A stretch of DNA of 64,000 nt from Actinobacillus indolicus (GCF_901764975.1 NZ_CABFKH010000001.1:299364-363363), one strand, 5' to 3'; numbered from the stretch's first letter, positions 28,175 to 39,740 are shown. Numbers and translations are program-made. Notes: generated from the sequence alone by a model not told the origin.

Positions 28175-28256
28175 GAGATCTTGGGGAAATTTTGCAAATA
28201 AAGATATTTGGCATATTGAAAAGAAATATGCCAAATACCGTGATTATTTATGCAGA

Positions 28257-29621
28257 TTATTTTTTCTTCGTTGGACGTTGCCAGCCTTGAATATGGCGTT
28301 GTGGCACACGGGTAATAACCAGTTCATCTGCTGCGACATCTTTGGTAATGGTTGAACCTGCGCCAATCGTTGCGCCATTAGCCACCGTTACAGGTGCAAC
28401 GAGTTGTGTATCTGACCCGACAAACACATTATTGCCAATGATCGTTTTGAATTTATTTGCCCCATCATAGTTACAGGTAATAGTACCTGCACCGATATTC
28501 ACATTAGCGCCGATTTCGCTATCGCCAATGTAGGTTAAGTGACCGACTTTCGATCCTACACCAATGGTTGATTTTTTGATTTCAACAAAGTTACCTACGT
28601 GTGCTTTAGCAGCAAGTTCTGTACCTGGGCGTAAGCGAGCAAATGGGCCGACATCAGCACTCTCACCAATCACGCTATCTTCAAGCACAGAGTAAGGCTT
28701 AATTTCAACATTGTCACCCAGTACAACATTTTTCAGTATAGCACCTGCGCCAATTTTGACGTTGTTACCAAGTTTAATGTCGCCTTCTAAAATCACGTTC
28801 ACATCAATTACCACATCTTTACCGTGAGTTACTGTACCACGTAAATCAAAACGAGCAGGGTCAATCAATGTCACACCAGCGAGTAACAATTTTTCCGCTT
28901 GTGTTTTTTGATAATAACGCTCTAATGCTGCAAGCTGTAAGCGGTTATTTGCCCCTTCAACTTCCATTAAATCGCTTGCTTGTACCGCTTCCACTTTATA
29001 GCCATCACGGTTTGCCATCGCAATTACATCAGTAATGTAATATTCGCCTTGTGCGTTGTTATTGTCTAATTGTGATAACCATTTTTTGAAACTTGCACCA
29101 CTTGCAACCATCACACCCGTATTGATCTCTTGGATCTTAAGTTGTTCTGGGTTCGCATCTTTTTGCTCTACAATCGCTACCACAGAACCATTTTCACGAA
29201 TAATACGGCCATAGCCTGTTGGGTTATCTAAAACAACGGTTAATAATGCAATACCATTTTCAGGTTTTGCGGCAATCAGTTTTTCTAAGGTTGCTGGGGT
29301 AATTAATGGCGCATCGCCATATAACATTAAAATATTTTCATCATCCGCAAAAAAAGGTGCGGCTTGTTGCATCGCGTGCCCTGTTCCTAATTGTTCAGCC
29401 TGTAAAACCCAGTTCACAGGTTCAGAAGATAAACGTTGTTGTAACAAATCACCGCCGTGACCATAAATTAAATGAATTTGTTTGGCAGAAAGTTGTTTTG
29501 CTGTATCAATAACGTGTTTCACCATCGGTTTACCTGCAATAGGGTGTAACACTTTTGGTAAATCCGAGTACATACGAGTACCTTTACCCGCCGCTAAAAT
29601 GACAACGCTCAGTTGAGTCAT
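28257..29621 (-). CDS. glmU: Bifunctional UDP-N-acetylglucosamine pyrophosphorylase / glucosamine-1-phosphate acetyltransferase GlmU
   Basis: The 454-residue protein has the N-terminal nucleotidyltransferase motif [28 protein letters not shown] near residue 103, and a C-terminal left-handed beta-helix of hexapeptide repeats (from about 250) ending in [13 protein letters not shown]. It makes UDP-GlcNAc for peptidoglycan and LPS from glucosamine-1-phosphate. Length equals the E. coli enzyme. It appears monocistronic. Confidence 0.97.
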   Translation of the reverse strand: MTQLSVVILAAGKGTRMYSDLPKVLHPIAGKPMVKHVIDTAKQLSAKQIHLIYGHGGDLLQQRLSSEPVNWVLQAEQLGTGHAMQQAAPFFADDENILMLYGDAPLITPATLEKLIAAKPENGIALLTVVLDNPTGYGRIIRENGSVVAIVEQKDANPEQLKIQEINTGVMVASGASFKKWLSQLDNNNAQGEYYITDVIAMANRDGYKVEAVQASDLMEVEGANNRLQLAALERYYQKTQAEKLLLAGVTLIDPARFDLRGTVTHGKDVVIDVNVILEGDIKLGNNVKIGAGAILKNVVLGDNVEIKPYSVLEDSVIGESADVGPFARLRPGTELAAKAHVGNFVEIKKSTIGVGSKVGHLTYIGDSEIGANVNIGAGTITCNYDGANKFKTIIGNNVFVGSDTQLVAPVTVANGATIGAGSTITKDVAADELVITRVPQRHIQGWQRPTKKK

Positions 29622-29680
29622 AGGAAATCCTTCATTTGAATAAATAAAAATCGGCGTATTTTACCGAATTTTTTACCAAA

Positions 29681-29714
29681 AAAGAAAGGATAACGGCGAA
29701 GTTATCCTTTCTTT
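29681..29714 (-). terminator. Terminator after oppA
   Basis: Fourteen-bp perfect stem AAAGAAAGGATAAC / GTTATCCTTTCTTT, loop six bases; T-rich on both exits. It ends oppA and shields glmU. Confidence 0.8.
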
Positions 29715-29722
29715 CTTCTCTT

Positions 29723-29731
29723 ACAAGCGGT
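29723..29731 (+). repeat. DNA uptake signal
   Basis: Exact ACAAGCGGT between the oppA terminator and the oppA stop. Confidence 0.8.
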
Positions 29732-29767
29732 GAGATTTTCTCTCTTTTTTGCAAAAACAGACTTTTT

Positions 29768-31432
29768 CTATTTTTCTACATAAAAATCTTTGATGTAATA
29801 AGTCCCTTGTGGGCTTTTACCTTCATAGCCTTTCACTTTCGGATTTTTAATAAATAATCCCGCATAGTGATAAATCGCCACAAACGGATGATGACTATTT
29901 AATTCCGCTTCTGCTTTGGCATAGATTTCTGCACGTTCGGCTTCATCTTTCGCATAGTAAGACTCGTTGATTAACTGATCAAATTTCTCACTTTTGAAAC
30001 CGATTTTATTTTGGTCACTGTTTGAGAGATAGTAGGTTAAGAACGTACTTGCATCATTATAATCTGCCATCCATGCACTGAAAGCCAAGGTATAATTTTT
30101 CTGAGATTTGGTGTCTAAGAACGTTTTCCATTCCATATTTTTCAGTGTGATATCTGTCATTCCATCTAAGTTTTTCTTCCACATAGATGTGGCAGCTACC
30201 GCAATATTTTTTAAGCCTTCATTTGTGTTATAAAGCAACTCAGTTTTGAGCGGATTAGCTTTGCTATAACCAGCTTCAGCGAGTAATTTTTTCGCTTCTT
30301 CGTTACGTTGGGCTTGCGTCCAGCTTGCATATTCAGGCTGTTTGATTTTTTCACCTGCGCCGATGTAATGTGGTGTAAAGGTAAAGGTTGGTGTTTGACC
30401 GAAGCCAAGCACTTTATCCGTAATCACTTCACGGTCAATCGCAAGATCTAACGCTTTACGCACACGAATGTCATCAAACGGTGCTTTAGCTAAGTTCATC
30501 TCATAAGTGAATGTACCGAGTTTGCGTGATTTATGAATTTGCGGATCATATTCTTTACGGAATTTCGCATCTTTGTAGAGTGTTGAAGGAATATTGGCAA
30601 TATCTAAATCACCTGAACGGAAACGTGCAATACCTGAACTCTCATTTAACACATAGAAGGTGACTTTATTGACCACGGTTTCTTTATCATTCCAGTAAGT
30701 CGGGCTACGTTCAAAGGCAATTTTTTCATTAAGAACCCGTTCAGCAATTTTATATGCGCCGTTACCAACGAAATTTTCAGGGTGAATCCAGTTATCGCCA
30801 TGTTTTTCAACGGTTGCACGATGAACAGGGTAGAGTGATGCATGTTGAGTTAAATCTGCTGCATAAGGCACTGGAGCGGTTAAGGTGAGCAATAAAGTAT
30901 GATCATCAACCGCTTTTACCCCTAAGGTATCCGGTGATTTTTTACCTGCCACAATATCTGCCACATTTTCCATTTTCATAAATTCTAAATAGGTTGCATA
31001 AGGCGAAGCGGTTTTCGGATCGACCAAACGCTGCCAAGCATAGACAAAGTCATGGGCAGTAACAGGATCGCCGTTTGACCATTTGGCATCTTTACGTAAA
31101 TAGAAGGTCAATGATTTATTTTCAGGACCATATTCCCAACGTTCTGCGACACCGGGTACAAGATGATCTTGTTCATCGGTATTGACTAACCCTTCAAGAA
31201 GCTGGCGGGCTAGTAAACTTTCTCCCGTTCCTTCCATTTTTTGCGGATCGAGTGTAGCTGCTTCAGCAGTGGTTTGAATACGTACTTCTTGTTTATCAGC
31301 AAGGACAACGCCTTCAGGTACTTTAGCCGCAAGTGCATTGCCATTGATAGCAAAGAAAATGGCGCAACTTAACGCAGAAAGATTGACAAGGCTTTTACTT
31401 TTAGTCCAAATAGTGTGTTCTGTGTTCTGCAT
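29768..31432 (-). CDS. oppA: Oligopeptide-binding protein OppA-like
   Basis: The 554-residue protein is a family 5 solute-binding protein close to OppA. It has a long N-terminal signal (hydrophobic about 14-34, cleavage after NALA/A), with no lipobox, so it is a soluble periplasmic protein. Motifs AATLDPQKMEGTGESLLARQLLEGL, WSNGDPVTAHDFVYAWQRL and AWMADYNDASTFL match OppA. No oppBCDF follows; glmU is next, so it is an orphan here and must use a transporter encoded elsewhere, or several. Peptides, or in some Pasteurellaceae heme or glutathione, are possible ligands. Confidence 0.88.
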   Translation of the reverse strand: MQNTEHTIWTKSKSLVNLSALSCAIFFAINGNALAAKVPEGVVLADKQEVRIQTTAEAATLDPQKMEGTGESLLARQLLEGLVNTDEQDHLVPGVAERWEYGPENKSLTFYLRKDAKWSNGDPVTAHDFVYAWQRLVDPKTASPYATYLEFMKMENVADIVAGKKSPDTLGVKAVDDHTLLLTLTAPVPYAADLTQHASLYPVHRATVEKHGDNWIHPENFVGNGAYKIAERVLNEKIAFERSPTYWNDKETVVNKVTFYVLNESSGIARFRSGDLDIANIPSTLYKDAKFRKEYDPQIHKSRKLGTFTYEMNLAKAPFDDIRVRKALDLAIDREVITDKVLGFGQTPTFTFTPHYIGAGEKIKQPEYASWTQAQRNEEAKKLLAEAGYSKANPLKTELLYNTNEGLKNIAVAATSMWKKNLDGMTDITLKNMEWKTFLDTKSQKNYTLAFSAWMADYNDASTFLTYYLSNSDQNKIGFKSEKFDQLINESYYAKDEAERAEIYAKAEAELNSHHPFVAIYHYAGLFIKNPKVKGYEGKSPQGTYYIKDFYVEK

Positions 31433-31590
31433 AAACTATTCCTTTTTGCAAGTAAAATATTCAGAAAATGTCGAAATGACAACCATATAAATAACCAACT
31501 TTTAAAGAAATGTAAATGTTTTTATTTGTGTTTGTTATAGGTAAAAAGTGTCAACATGTTTTCTAGGGAGATAGTCGATATTTAATTTTT

Positions 31591-31599
31591 ACAAGCGGT
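31591..31599 (+). repeat. DNA uptake signal
   Basis: Exact ACAAGCGGT between oppA and pnp. Confidence 0.8.
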
Positions 31600-31659
31600 C
31601 ACTTTGCGTAAATTTCTTACAAATTCCGAAATAACAGGCGATTTTTCAGAAAATCTCTG

Positions 31660-31665
31660 TATAAT
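31660..31665 (+). promoter_or_regulatory. Putative pnp -10 box
   Basis: A consensus TATAAT about 32 bp before the pnp leader stem. A good -35 is not apparent at 16-18 bp, so the promoter call is tentative. rpsO is not adjacent, so pnp needs its own promoter. Confidence 0.45.
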
Positions 31666-31696
31666 AGTCAAGTTTTATTTCTTCGCATTTAATAAG

Positions 31697-31748
31697 GCGG
31701 CTATCAAAAGTAATCTTGATGGAAGATAAGATTACTTTTGCTAGTCGC
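31697..31748 (+). promoter_or_regulatory. Long pnp leader stem, probable RNase III / PNPase autoregulation site
   Basis: Bases 31697-31717 pair with 31728-31748 over 21 positions with one mismatch (31704/31741) and one G-U, closing a ten-base loop. It lies 59 bp before the pnp start codon. In E. coli a comparable double-stranded leader is cut by RNase III and PNPase then destabilises its own mRNA. The structure is seen; its role is inferred. Confidence 0.8.
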
Positions 31749-31807
31749 AATTTTTAGGAAATAAAACAAACAATAAACCATTCCCAAAAATTCAAAGGAA
31801 CATAAAA

Positions 31808-33937
31808 ATGACTCCAATCGTCAAACAATTCAAATACGGTCAACATACCGTAACATTAGAAACAGGTGCAATCGCACGTCAAGCGACAGCAGCTGTAATG
31901 GCAAGCATGGATGACACCACTGTTTTCGTAACAGTCGTGGCAAAAAAAGATGTGAAAGAAGGTCAGGACTTCTTCCCATTAACTGTGGATTATCAAGAGC
32001 GTACTTACGCAGCGGGTCGTATCCCTGGTGGTTTCTTCAAACGTGAAGGTCGTCCATCTGAAGGCGAAACTTTAATCGCACGTTTAATTGACCGTCCAGT
32101 TCGCCCACTTTTCCCTGAAGGTTTCTTCAACGAAATTCAAGTAATTGCAACAGTGGTTTCTGTGAATCCACAAATCAGCCCAGATTTAGTGGCGATGATC
32201 GGTGCTTCAGCAGCATTATCTTTATCTGGTGTGCCTTTCAACGGTCCAATCGGTGCAGCACGTGTCGGTTTCATTGACAACCAATTCGTCCTAAACCCAA
32301 CTATGTCAGAACAACGTTTAAGCCGTTTAGATTTAGTGGTTGCAGGTACAGACAAAGCGGTATTAATGGTTGAATCTGAAGCGGACATCTTAACGGAAGA
32401 ACAAATGTTAGCTGCGGTAGTATTCGGTCACGAGCAACAACAAGTCGTGATTGAAAACATCAAAGAGTTCGTGAAAGAAGCAGGCAAACCACGTTGGGAT
32501 TGGGTTGCACCAGAGCCAAATACAGATTTAATCAATAAAGTTAAAGCGTTAGCAGAAGCACGTATCGGCGATGCTTACCGTATCACGGAAAAACAAGCAC
32601 GTTACGAACAAATCGACGCAATCAAAGCTGAAGTTATCGCAACATTAACAGCCGAAGATGAAACCGTATCTGAAGGCAAAATCATTGACATCATCACGGC
32701 ATTAGAAAGCCAAATCGTCCGTAGCCGTATTATCGCAGGTGAACCACGTATTGACGGTCGTACCGTAGATACCGTTCGTGCATTAGATATTTGCACAGGC
32801 GTTTTACCACGTACGCACGGTTCAGCATTATTTACCCGTGGCGAAACACAGGCGTTAGCGGTTGCGACATTAGGTACAGAACGTGATGCACAAATCATTG
32901 ATGAATTAACAGGCGAAAAATCAGATCGCTTCTTATTCCACTACAACTTCCCTCCATATTCAGTAGGTGAAACAGGTCGTATCGGTTCGCCGAAACGTCG
33001 TGAAATCGGTCACGGTCGTTTAGCGAAACGTGGTGTGTTAGCGGTAATGCCAAGCGCAGAAGAGTTCCCGTATGTAGTACGTGTGGTATCTGAAATTACT
33101 GAGTCAAATGGTTCTTCTTCTATGGCGTCTGTGTGTGGTGCTTCTCTTGCGTTAATGGACGCTGGTGTGCCAATTAAAGCGGCTGTTGCGGGTATCGCAA
33201 TGGGCTTAGTGAAAGAAGAAGAGAAATTTGTGGTACTTTCAGACATCTTAGGTGATGAAGACCACTTAGGCGATATGGACTTTAAAGTAGCAGGTACCCG
33301 TGAAGGTGTGACTGCATTACAAATGGACATCAAAATTGAAGGGATTACCCCTGAAATTATGCGTATCGCATTAAATCAAGCGAAAGGCGCACGTATGCAC
33401 ATTTTAGGTGTAATGGAACAAGCAATCCCAGCACCTCGTGCTGAAATTTCTGACTTCGCACCTCGTATTCATACCATGAAGATCGATCCGAAGAAAATCA
33501 AAGATGTGATCGGTAAAGGCGGTGCGACAATTCGTGCATTAACCGAAGAAACCGGCACATCAATCGATATTGATGATGACGGTACTGTGAAAATTGCAGC
33601 AACGGATAATAACGCAGCAAAACGTGTGATGGAACGTATCGAAGAGATCGTTGCAGAAGTCGAAGTCAATGCGATCTACAAAGGTAAAGTAACCCGTGTA
33701 GTGGATTTCGGTGCATTCGTCTCTATCCTTGGCGGTAAAGAAGGGTTGGTGCATATTTCTCAAATCACTGACGCTCGTGTAGAACGTGTTGCGGATTACT
33801 TATCTGTAGGTCAAGAAGTTCAAGTGAAAGTGGTAGAAATCGACCGTCAAGGCCGTATCCGTTTAACCATGAAAGAGTTAAATGGTGAATCTTCAGCACC
33901 AGAAGTGGTTGAAGAAATTCAAGAACTTGCAGAGTAA
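31808..33937 (+). CDS. pnp: Polyribonucleotide nucleotidyltransferase (PNPase)
   Basis: The 709-residue protein has two RNase PH domains (about 1-230 and 310-545), the helical domain between them, and C-terminal KH ([19 protein letters not shown]) and S1 ([26 protein letters not shown]) domains. It degrades RNA 3'-5' by phosphorolysis and joins the degradosome. The order pnp-nlpI-deaD matches E. coli. Expression is probably limited by the leader stem just upstream. Confidence 0.98.
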   Translation: MTPIVKQFKYGQHTVTLETGAIARQATAAVMASMDDTTVFVTVVAKKDVKEGQDFFPLTVDYQERTYAAGRIPGGFFKREGRPSEGETLIARLIDRPVRPLFPEGFFNEIQVIATVVSVNPQISPDLVAMIGASAALSLSGVPFNGPIGAARVGFIDNQFVLNPTMSEQRLSRLDLVVAGTDKAVLMVESEADILTEEQMLAAVVFGHEQQQVVIENIKEFVKEAGKPRWDWVAPEPNTDLINKVKALAEARIGDAYRITEKQARYEQIDAIKAEVIATLTAEDETVSEGKIIDIITALESQIVRSRIIAGEPRIDGRTVDTVRALDICTGVLPRTHGSALFTRGETQALAVATLGTERDAQIIDELTGEKSDRFLFHYNFPPYSVGETGRIGSPKRREIGHGRLAKRGVLAVMPSAEEFPYVVRVVSEITESNGSSSMASVCGASLALMDAGVPIKAAVAGIAMGLVKEEEKFVVLSDILGDEDHLGDMDFKVAGTREGVTALQMDIKIEGITPEIMRIALNQAKGARMHILGVMEQAIPAPRAEISDFAPRIHTMKIDPKKIKDVIGKGGATIRALTEETGTSIDIDDDGTVKIAATDNNAAKRVMERIEEIVAEVEVNAIYKGKVTRVVDFGAFVSILGGKEGLVHISQITDARVERVADYLSVGQEVQVKVVEIDRQGRIRLTMKELNGESSAPEVVEEIQELAE

Positions 33938-33945
33938 TTTTGTTC

Positions 33946-33966
33946 GGGGTACGGTTTTTGTACCCC
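33946..33966. terminator. Hairpin between pnp and nlpI
   Basis: Seven-bp stem GGGGTAC / GTACCCC followed on the plus strand by A, not T. Poor terminator in the pnp direction; may stabilise the pnp mRNA 3' end. Confidence 0.4.
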
Positions 33967-34044
33967 AAAAATACAATGCAATTTAATTTTGGCTAGATAT
34001 TTTCGAATATCTCAAATCAAAATTTTTACCTAAGGTTTTATTAA

Positions 34045-34971
34045 ATGCAGCAACGTATTAAGTTGTTTAATTTTCGTTTTTACTTACTTAATTTTCTTGC
34101 ATTACTCTTTTTAACTGGCTGCGTAAGTCGATCGTCCGATATTATTGCACCAGAAAAATTGCCTCTTGCAGAGTTAAACCCACAGCTTCGTTTTGAACAA
34201 GAAGTGATGGTGGTGCGTTTAACTCAGGTATTACAAGAAGCAAAATTAAGTCAGGCAGAACGAGCGGAATTACTGTTCGAAAGAGGCGTAATTTACGATA
34301 GCTTAGGACTTTGGTCTTTAGCACGTTATGACTTTACACAAGCTGTAGAATATAATCCTAAAATGGCAGCAGCTTATAACTATTTAGGCTTATATTTGTT
34401 GCTTGAAGATGATTACGACAGCGCGATCGATGCGTTTAATGCCGTATTAGAATTAGACCCAAATTATGACTATACCCGTTTAAATCGTGGCTTAGCTTTT
34501 TACTATAGTGGGCGATATTCTGAAGCAGAGCGTGATCTTCAAAAATTCTATGAAGCAGATAAGACAGATCCTTACCGCGCTTTATGGTTATATTTCAATG
34601 AGTTAGAAATTGATTCTATAGATGCTAAACAAAAATTGGTCGAACGCTCAAAAAGCTTATCGAAAGATTTTTGGGGAACAAACATTGTTTCTTACTTCTT
34701 AGGGGAATTTACTCTTGAACAACTTCGTTTAAAAATGAATGCACAAGCAGAAGCGAATACCGCCGCTTATGCAGAAATTTTAACCGAAACTTATTTTTAT
34801 CTTGCAAAACAAACACTCAAAATGAATCAAGTTGCGGAAGCTGTGAGTTTCTTCCGTCTCGCAATTGCAAATCAGGTGTATAACTTTGTTGAGTATCGTT
34901 TTGCGTTGTTTGAATTAGCTCAATTAAGAGCGAAACAAACACAAACAGATCCCGTTGTTGGGAAGAATTAG
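34045..34971 (+). CDS. nlpI: Lipoprotein NlpI
   Basis: The 308-residue protein has a lipobox (LTGC, Cys about residue 26) and TPR repeats (for example AAYNYLGLYLLLEDDYDSAIDAF and LNRGLAFYYSGRYSEAERDL). NlpI is an outer-membrane lipoprotein that acts as an adaptor for the Prc protease and murein endopeptidases, relevant to mepM in this window. It sits between pnp and deaD, as in E. coli. Confidence 0.93.
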   Translation: MQQRIKLFNFRFYLLNFLALLFLTGCVSRSSDIIAPEKLPLAELNPQLRFEQEVMVVRLTQVLQEAKLSQAERAELLFERGVIYDSLGLWSLARYDFTQAVEYNPKMAAAYNYLGLYLLLEDDYDSAIDAFNAVLELDPNYDYTRLNRGLAFYYSGRYSEAERDLQKFYEADKTDPYRALWLYFNELEIDSIDAKQKLVERSKSLSKDFWGTNIVSYFLGEFTLEQLRLKMNAQAEANTAAYAEILTETYFYLAKQTLKMNQVAEAVSFFRLAIANQVYNFVEYRFALFELAQLRAKQTQTDPVVGKN

Positions 34972-34979
34972 GACGACTC

Positions 34980-35021
34980 AAGCGGTATGATTTGTAAAAT
35001 TTTTTGCAAATCTCACCGCTT
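34980..35021. repeat. Hairpin from degenerate inverted uptake signals
   Basis: Near-core CAAGCGGT and its inverse CACCGCTTA flank TGATTTG / CAAATC, forming a 14-bp stem with two mismatches after nlpI. Neither arm is an exact ACAAGCGGT. Confidence 0.6.
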
Positions 35022-35111
35022 ACACTGTGTGACAAGTTATATAAGGCATTGATTTGCTTTCTATTTATTTTTCTTACCTAAAAAGCTCAACAATATAATT
35101 TTGTACTTTAT

Positions 35112-35146
35112 GTTCACTCTTTCCTCAATAAAGAGGCAAAGTGAAC
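35112..35146 (+). promoter_or_regulatory. Hairpin in the deaD leader
   Basis: GTTCACT / AGTGAAC with an inner CCTC / GAGG stem, about 22 bases before the deaD start codon. No T run follows, so it is not a terminator. Position suggests control of deaD translation or stability. Confidence 0.4.
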
Positions 35147-35168
35147 TTCCATTCAATTTTGGAATTTT

Positions 35169-37010
35169 ATGACTGAAACAACTTTAACTTTTGCCGACTT
35201 AGGCTTACCACAATCTATCCTTAACGCTGTGACTGAAATGGGCTATGTCACTCCATCTCCAATTCAGCAAGCTTGTATCCCACATCTTTTAAATGGTCGT
35301 GATGTACTGGGTATGGCACAAACGGGGAGTGGTAAAACAGCGGCATTCTCTTTACCTTTATTAGCCCAGATCGATCCAGAACAACGCCACCCACAAATGT
35401 TAGTGATGGCGCCAACCCGTGAATTAGCGATTCAAGTGGCTGATGCTTGCGAGCAATTTAGCAAAAATATGAAAGGTATTCGCACGGTCACGATTTACGG
35501 TGGTCAGCGTTATGATATTCAAATTCGTGCGTTAAAAAATGGTGCGCAAGTGGTGGTGGGAACGCCAGGGCGTATTCTTGACCATATTCGTCGTGGCACC
35601 TTAGATCTTTCCATGTTGAAAGCGATTGTGTTAGATGAAGCGGACGAAATGTTGCGTATGGGCTTTATCGAAGATGTCGAAACGGTCATGGCGGAACTGC
35701 CTGAAGATCACCAAACGGCACTTTTCTCTGCCACAATGCCAGAGCCAATTCGCCGTATTACCAAACGTTTTATGAAAGATCCGCAAGAGGTCAAAATTCA
35801 GGCAACCCAACGTTCTGCGCCAGATATTGCACAAAGCTACTGGTTAGTGAACGGCTTCCGTAAAAATGATGCGTTATTGCGTTTCTTAGAAGTAGAAGAG
35901 TTTGATGCTGCGATTATCTTTACTCGTACCAAAACTGGCACGATTGATATTGCAGAACTCTGTGAGCGTAACGGCTACCGTGCCGCTGCATTAAACGGCG
36001 ATATGACCCAACAAGCGCGTGAGCAAGCGTTGGAAAAACTTAAATCAGGTCGTTTAGATGTGATTGTAGCGACAGATGTTGCCGCACGTGGTATTGATAT
36101 TGAGCGTATTAGCCTAGTCGTAAACTATGATATTCCACTTGATGCAGAGTCTTATGTTCACCGTATCGGTCGTACTGGTCGTGCGGGTCGTTCGGGTCGT
36201 GCATTGTTATTTGTTGAGCCTCGTGAACGTCGTTTATTGAAAAACATTGAACATTTAATCAAAAAGCCGATTGATGAAGTGCCAGTACCAAACCACGAAA
36301 TTTTAATGGAAAAACGCCGTGAGAAATTCAAAGCACGTATTTCATTACAATTAGAACACCATGATTTAGAGCTTTATCGTGAATTATTGGAAGATTTATT
36401 CACCGCAGACCAAGATCACGAAGAATTAGCGGCAGCAATGATGATGTTATTGCAAGAAAAACAAAAACTGATTCTTCCGCCGGATCCTGAAATTCGTCCG
36501 GCACGTGGCGAGCGTGGCAAAGGGCGTGAAAATCCACGTTCTGCAGAACGTCGTGGCGGCGGTCGTGAGCATCGTGATAATAATGGTGTCGCGATGGATC
36601 TTTACCGTATCGAGTTAGGTCGTGAAGACGGCGTTGAAGTACGTCATATTGTTGGGGCGATTGCCAACGAAGGCGATATTAACAGTCGTTATATCGGACA
36701 CATCAAGTTACACGACAAATATTCAACCATTGAATTACCACAAGGTATGCCAAAACATTTAGTTGAACATTTTGCTCATAAAGCACGTGTGTTAAGTAAA
36801 CCGATGCAAATGTCTTTATTAGGTGCGGCGAGCAGTGCAACCAATGCAAACCCTTATGAAGATAAAGGTGGCCGTGGTAAAGGGCGTGGCGATCGTAATG
36901 ATCGTGGCGGACGTGGCGGCAGAGACGGTCGCCGTGAAGAACGTGGCTTTAAAGACCGCAAAGAAGGCGGATTTAAAGAAAAACGTTTTAACGACCGTGG
37001 TCGTCGATAA
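35169..37010 (+). CDS. deaD: Cold-shock DEAD-box RNA helicase DeaD (CsdA)
   Basis: The 613-residue protein contains the full DEAD-box set: Q motif, [27 protein letters not shown], then the helicase C domain with ARGIDIE and [13 protein letters not shown]. After residue about 425 come the DeaD-specific dimerisation and RNA-binding regions and a Arg/Gly-rich tail (about 555-613). It unwinds structured RNA in ribosome assembly and mRNA decay, especially in the cold. It follows nlpI. A leader hairpin lies upstream. Confidence 0.97.
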   Translation: MTETTLTFADLGLPQSILNAVTEMGYVTPSPIQQACIPHLLNGRDVLGMAQTGSGKTAAFSLPLLAQIDPEQRHPQMLVMAPTRELAIQVADACEQFSKNMKGIRTVTIYGGQRYDIQIRALKNGAQVVVGTPGRILDHIRRGTLDLSMLKAIVLDEADEMLRMGFIEDVETVMAELPEDHQTALFSATMPEPIRRITKRFMKDPQEVKIQATQRSAPDIAQSYWLVNGFRKNDALLRFLEVEEFDAAIIFTRTKTGTIDIAELCERNGYRAAALNGDMTQQAREQALEKLKSGRLDVIVATDVAARGIDIERISLVVNYDIPLDAESYVHRIGRTGRAGRSGRALLFVEPRERRLLKNIEHLIKKPIDEVPVPNHEILMEKRREKFKARISLQLEHHDLELYRELLEDLFTADQDHEELAAAMMMLLQEKQKLILPPDPEIRPARGERGKGRENPRSAERRGGGREHRDNNGVAMDLYRIELGREDGVEVRHIVGAIANEGDINSRYIGHIKLHDKYSTIELPQGMPKHLVEHFAHKARVLSKPMQMSLLGAASSATNANPYEDKGGRGKGRGDRNDRGGRGGRDGRREERGFKDRKEGGFKEKRFNDRGRR

Positions 37011-37036
37011 TTATTTATCTATTCATATTGTGATAT

Positions 37037-37656
<620 letters not shown>

Positions 37657-37662
37657 TCTTGT

Positions 37663-38175
37663 CTAATTTTTGCAATTTTGGGTAATCAAATCTTCAATCG
37701 CATCAATACATTTCTTTTTTCGATATTCTGTTTCTTCAATTTGTGCAAGATAGTAAGGGCGATCTACATCACTGGCTTGCTGGCTTTGTTCAATCAACCA
37801 CGAAATTTTATCATTTAAAGCTCTTAACGCCTTTTGATATTCTTCCAATCGCTTTTCATAAGGAAGACGATGAATATTTTTCGGAAAGCGATAGCTTGAG
37901 CGAAATGTCTTGATATTTTGTTTATGTGTGATTTGGGTTTCAATGGCTTTTTGTAAGCTGTCAAATTGCTCGACAAGTCGTTGAGTTTGAAATGCAAGTA
38001 AATGACTATCCCTTTGCATTTCAATTTGCTGACTGGTTGCTAAAATTTCTTGAATAAATTGCACTACACGACCTTGATTGAAAGAAAAACAAGGGTGTGA
38101 AATGTTGATATTTTGCTCTGAAAAGGCTAAAAAGGGCGCCAGTTTTTGTTGTATCTGTTTGGTAAATCTTGTCAT
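37663..38175 (-). CDS. priC: Primosomal replication protein PriC
   Basis: The 170-residue protein matches PriC (primosomal protein N''), which helps reload the replicative helicase at stalled forks. It is mostly helical and basic; the RFPKNIHRLP-YEKRLEEYQKALRALNDKISWL segment (about 95-135) is the most family-like part. PriC is poorly conserved, so the call rests on this segment and on length. It converges with tadA and overlaps no other gene. Confidence 0.8.
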   Translation of the reverse strand: MTRFTKQIQQKLAPFLAFSEQNINISHPCFSFNQGRVVQFIQEILATSQQIEMQRDSHLLAFQTQRLVEQFDSLQKAIETQITHKQNIKTFRSSYRFPKNIHRLPYEKRLEEYQKALRALNDKISWLIEQSQQASDVDRPYYLAQIEETEYRKKKCIDAIEDLITQNCKN

Positions 38176-38640
38176 TTTTCATCTCTTTTTCTTTTTTCTT
38201 ATTATAAATTAAGCATTAAAGGATTACTAATCTTAAATTTTTGTATAAAAAAACGGCTTAGACTCAATTAAATTGTAAAATTGTGAATTAGTTCACATAA
38301 ATTTTTAAAATAAAAATTGAACTATTTTAAATACATAATTTATCTTTATAATCAAATAGTTACGCTGTTTTTTAATATGGAGTAATGCTCAAAAAAAGCA
38401 AGGGAAAATACTCTCTTTGAAGTGTTGTTTTATATAACTATATGATTTTAAATGAAAAAGTTATATTTGAAACCATAAAAAGAATATATTGACACGATCA
38501 TCCAAATTTGCCATTATTCGCCCGCAATCAGCATTTACCCAAACTTACATTACGGATGTAAATGTCAGATACGGATAATTACTCTTTTACCTTAACGAGA
38601 GTAATTTTAGTTAAACTAAAAATATATTAAGGTGAACATT
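38176..38640. other. Intergenic region upstream of the porin
   Basis: This 465-bp, very AT-rich stretch holds the porin promoter and a long 5' leader. Apart from the promoter-like boxes at 38489-38517 I see no gene. Confidence 0.6.
38489..38517 (+). promoter_or_regulatory. Putative porin promoter
   Basis: A consensus TTGACA (38489-38494) is 17 bp from CATTAT (38512-38517), leaving a leader of about 115 bases before the porin ATG. Confidence 0.55.
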
Positions 38641-39711
38641 ATGAAAAAAACACTAGTAGCATTAGCAGTAACAGCATTCGCAGCTTCAGCATCAGCGGTA
38701 ACTGTGTATGAAAACGAAGGTTCAAAAATTGATTTCGATGGTTCTCTTCGTTTAAAATTAGATAAAAACTGGACTAAAGTATCAGGCGAGAAATCAGAAG
38801 CTAGTCACACAGGTTTAGGTAATGATGGTTCACGTTTTGGTGTACGTGCGAAACACCAAATTGCTGAAGATTTCTACGCATTAGGTCGTTTAGAGTTCCG
38901 TTTTGATAGTAATGTGAAATCATCAGACAGATTTGGTGATTTAAATACTAAACGTGCTTATGTGGGTTTAGGTAGCAAACAATATGGTGAATTAACATTT
39001 GGTCGTCAAATCACTATTGCAGATGATATCGCACAAGTTGGCTTTGACTATGTATATGGTGCATTTGATAACAACTTAACAACAGCAGGTAACTCAGTTG
39101 TTCGTTATGACTACAAAGGCATTGAAGGTTTACAAGTTGGTGTGAACTATAACTTCGCAGATCGTGATGCGGATAATGTAGATCATGTTGATGCAAACGG
39201 TAATAGAGTCTACGGTAAAACTAAAAATGGTTACGGTGTAGGTGCAGTATATTCATTTGCTCCAGCTGAAGGTCAGTCAGCAACTGTAGCGGCAGGTTAT
39301 ACTCGTGATAACTATACAACAGCAGGTTCTGGTCGTCATTATAAAGATGCGTGGGCATTCGGTTTCAAATATGGCATTAATCAATTAACTGCTGGTTTCG
39401 ATGTAACTGGCGACTATACTAAAAACCGTCCAGCAAGCACAGATATTCGTCATTTAGGATTCCGTGTAGGTGCGAAATATCAAGTAACTCCAGCAGTATC
39501 TGTCTATGGTAACTACGGTCACGGTGAGCAAAAAGTTAAAACAACTGGGACAGAAACTACAACTTATAATCGTTTCATGTTAGGTACGGACTACCAATTA
39601 CATAAAAACGTAGTGACTTACTTAGAAGGTGCGATTACAACAGCTAAAGTTAAAGGTGGTGATAAAACTACTAATAGCGGTGTTGCTGTAGGCTTACGCG
39701 TATTCTGGTAA
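38641..39711 (+). CDS. Outer-membrane general porin (OmpP2/OmpH-like)
   Basis: I start at the ATG at 38641, eight bases after AAGG, giving 356 residues; the frame also permits a GTG three codons earlier. A typical signal peptide (MKKTLVALAVTAFAASASA) is followed by a beta-barrel with alternating residues, a conserved early loop region LRLKLDKNW-GSRFGVRAKHQIAEDF and the terminal GLRVFW needed for outer-membrane assembly. It is a 16-strand trimeric porin like H. influenzae P2 and P. multocida OmpH. Surface loops (for example about residues 160-200) are probably variable. Confidence 0.9.
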   Translation: MKKTLVALAVTAFAASASAVTVYENEGSKIDFDGSLRLKLDKNWTKVSGEKSEASHTGLGNDGSRFGVRAKHQIAEDFYALGRLEFRFDSNVKSSDRFGDLNTKRAYVGLGSKQYGELTFGRQITIADDIAQVGFDYVYGAFDNNLTTAGNSVVRYDYKGIEGLQVGVNYNFADRDADNVDHVDANGNRVYGKTKNGYGVGAVYSFAPAEGQSATVAAGYTRDNYTTAGSGRHYKDAWAFGFKYGINQLTAGFDVTGDYTKNRPASTDIRHLGFRVGAKYQVTPAVSVYGNYGHGEQKVKTTGTETTTYNRFMLGTDYQLHKNVVTYLEGAITTAKVKGGDKTTNSGVAVGLRVFW

Positions 39712-39740
39712 TCAAACCATAGCTTATTAAGCTGATAAAG

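Larger units (their letters stand above)
31433..31807. other. Intergenic region between oppA and pnp
   Basis: The 375 bp between divergent oppA and pnp hold an uptake signal, the pnp promoter region and the pnp leader stem. No gene is supported. Confidence 0.7.

Noticed and set aside
28146..28355. A 69-codon plus-strand frame at the start of the glmU 3' end
   Set aside because: Half of it overlaps glmU in antisense and it includes an uptake signal; no ribosome binding site or similarity.
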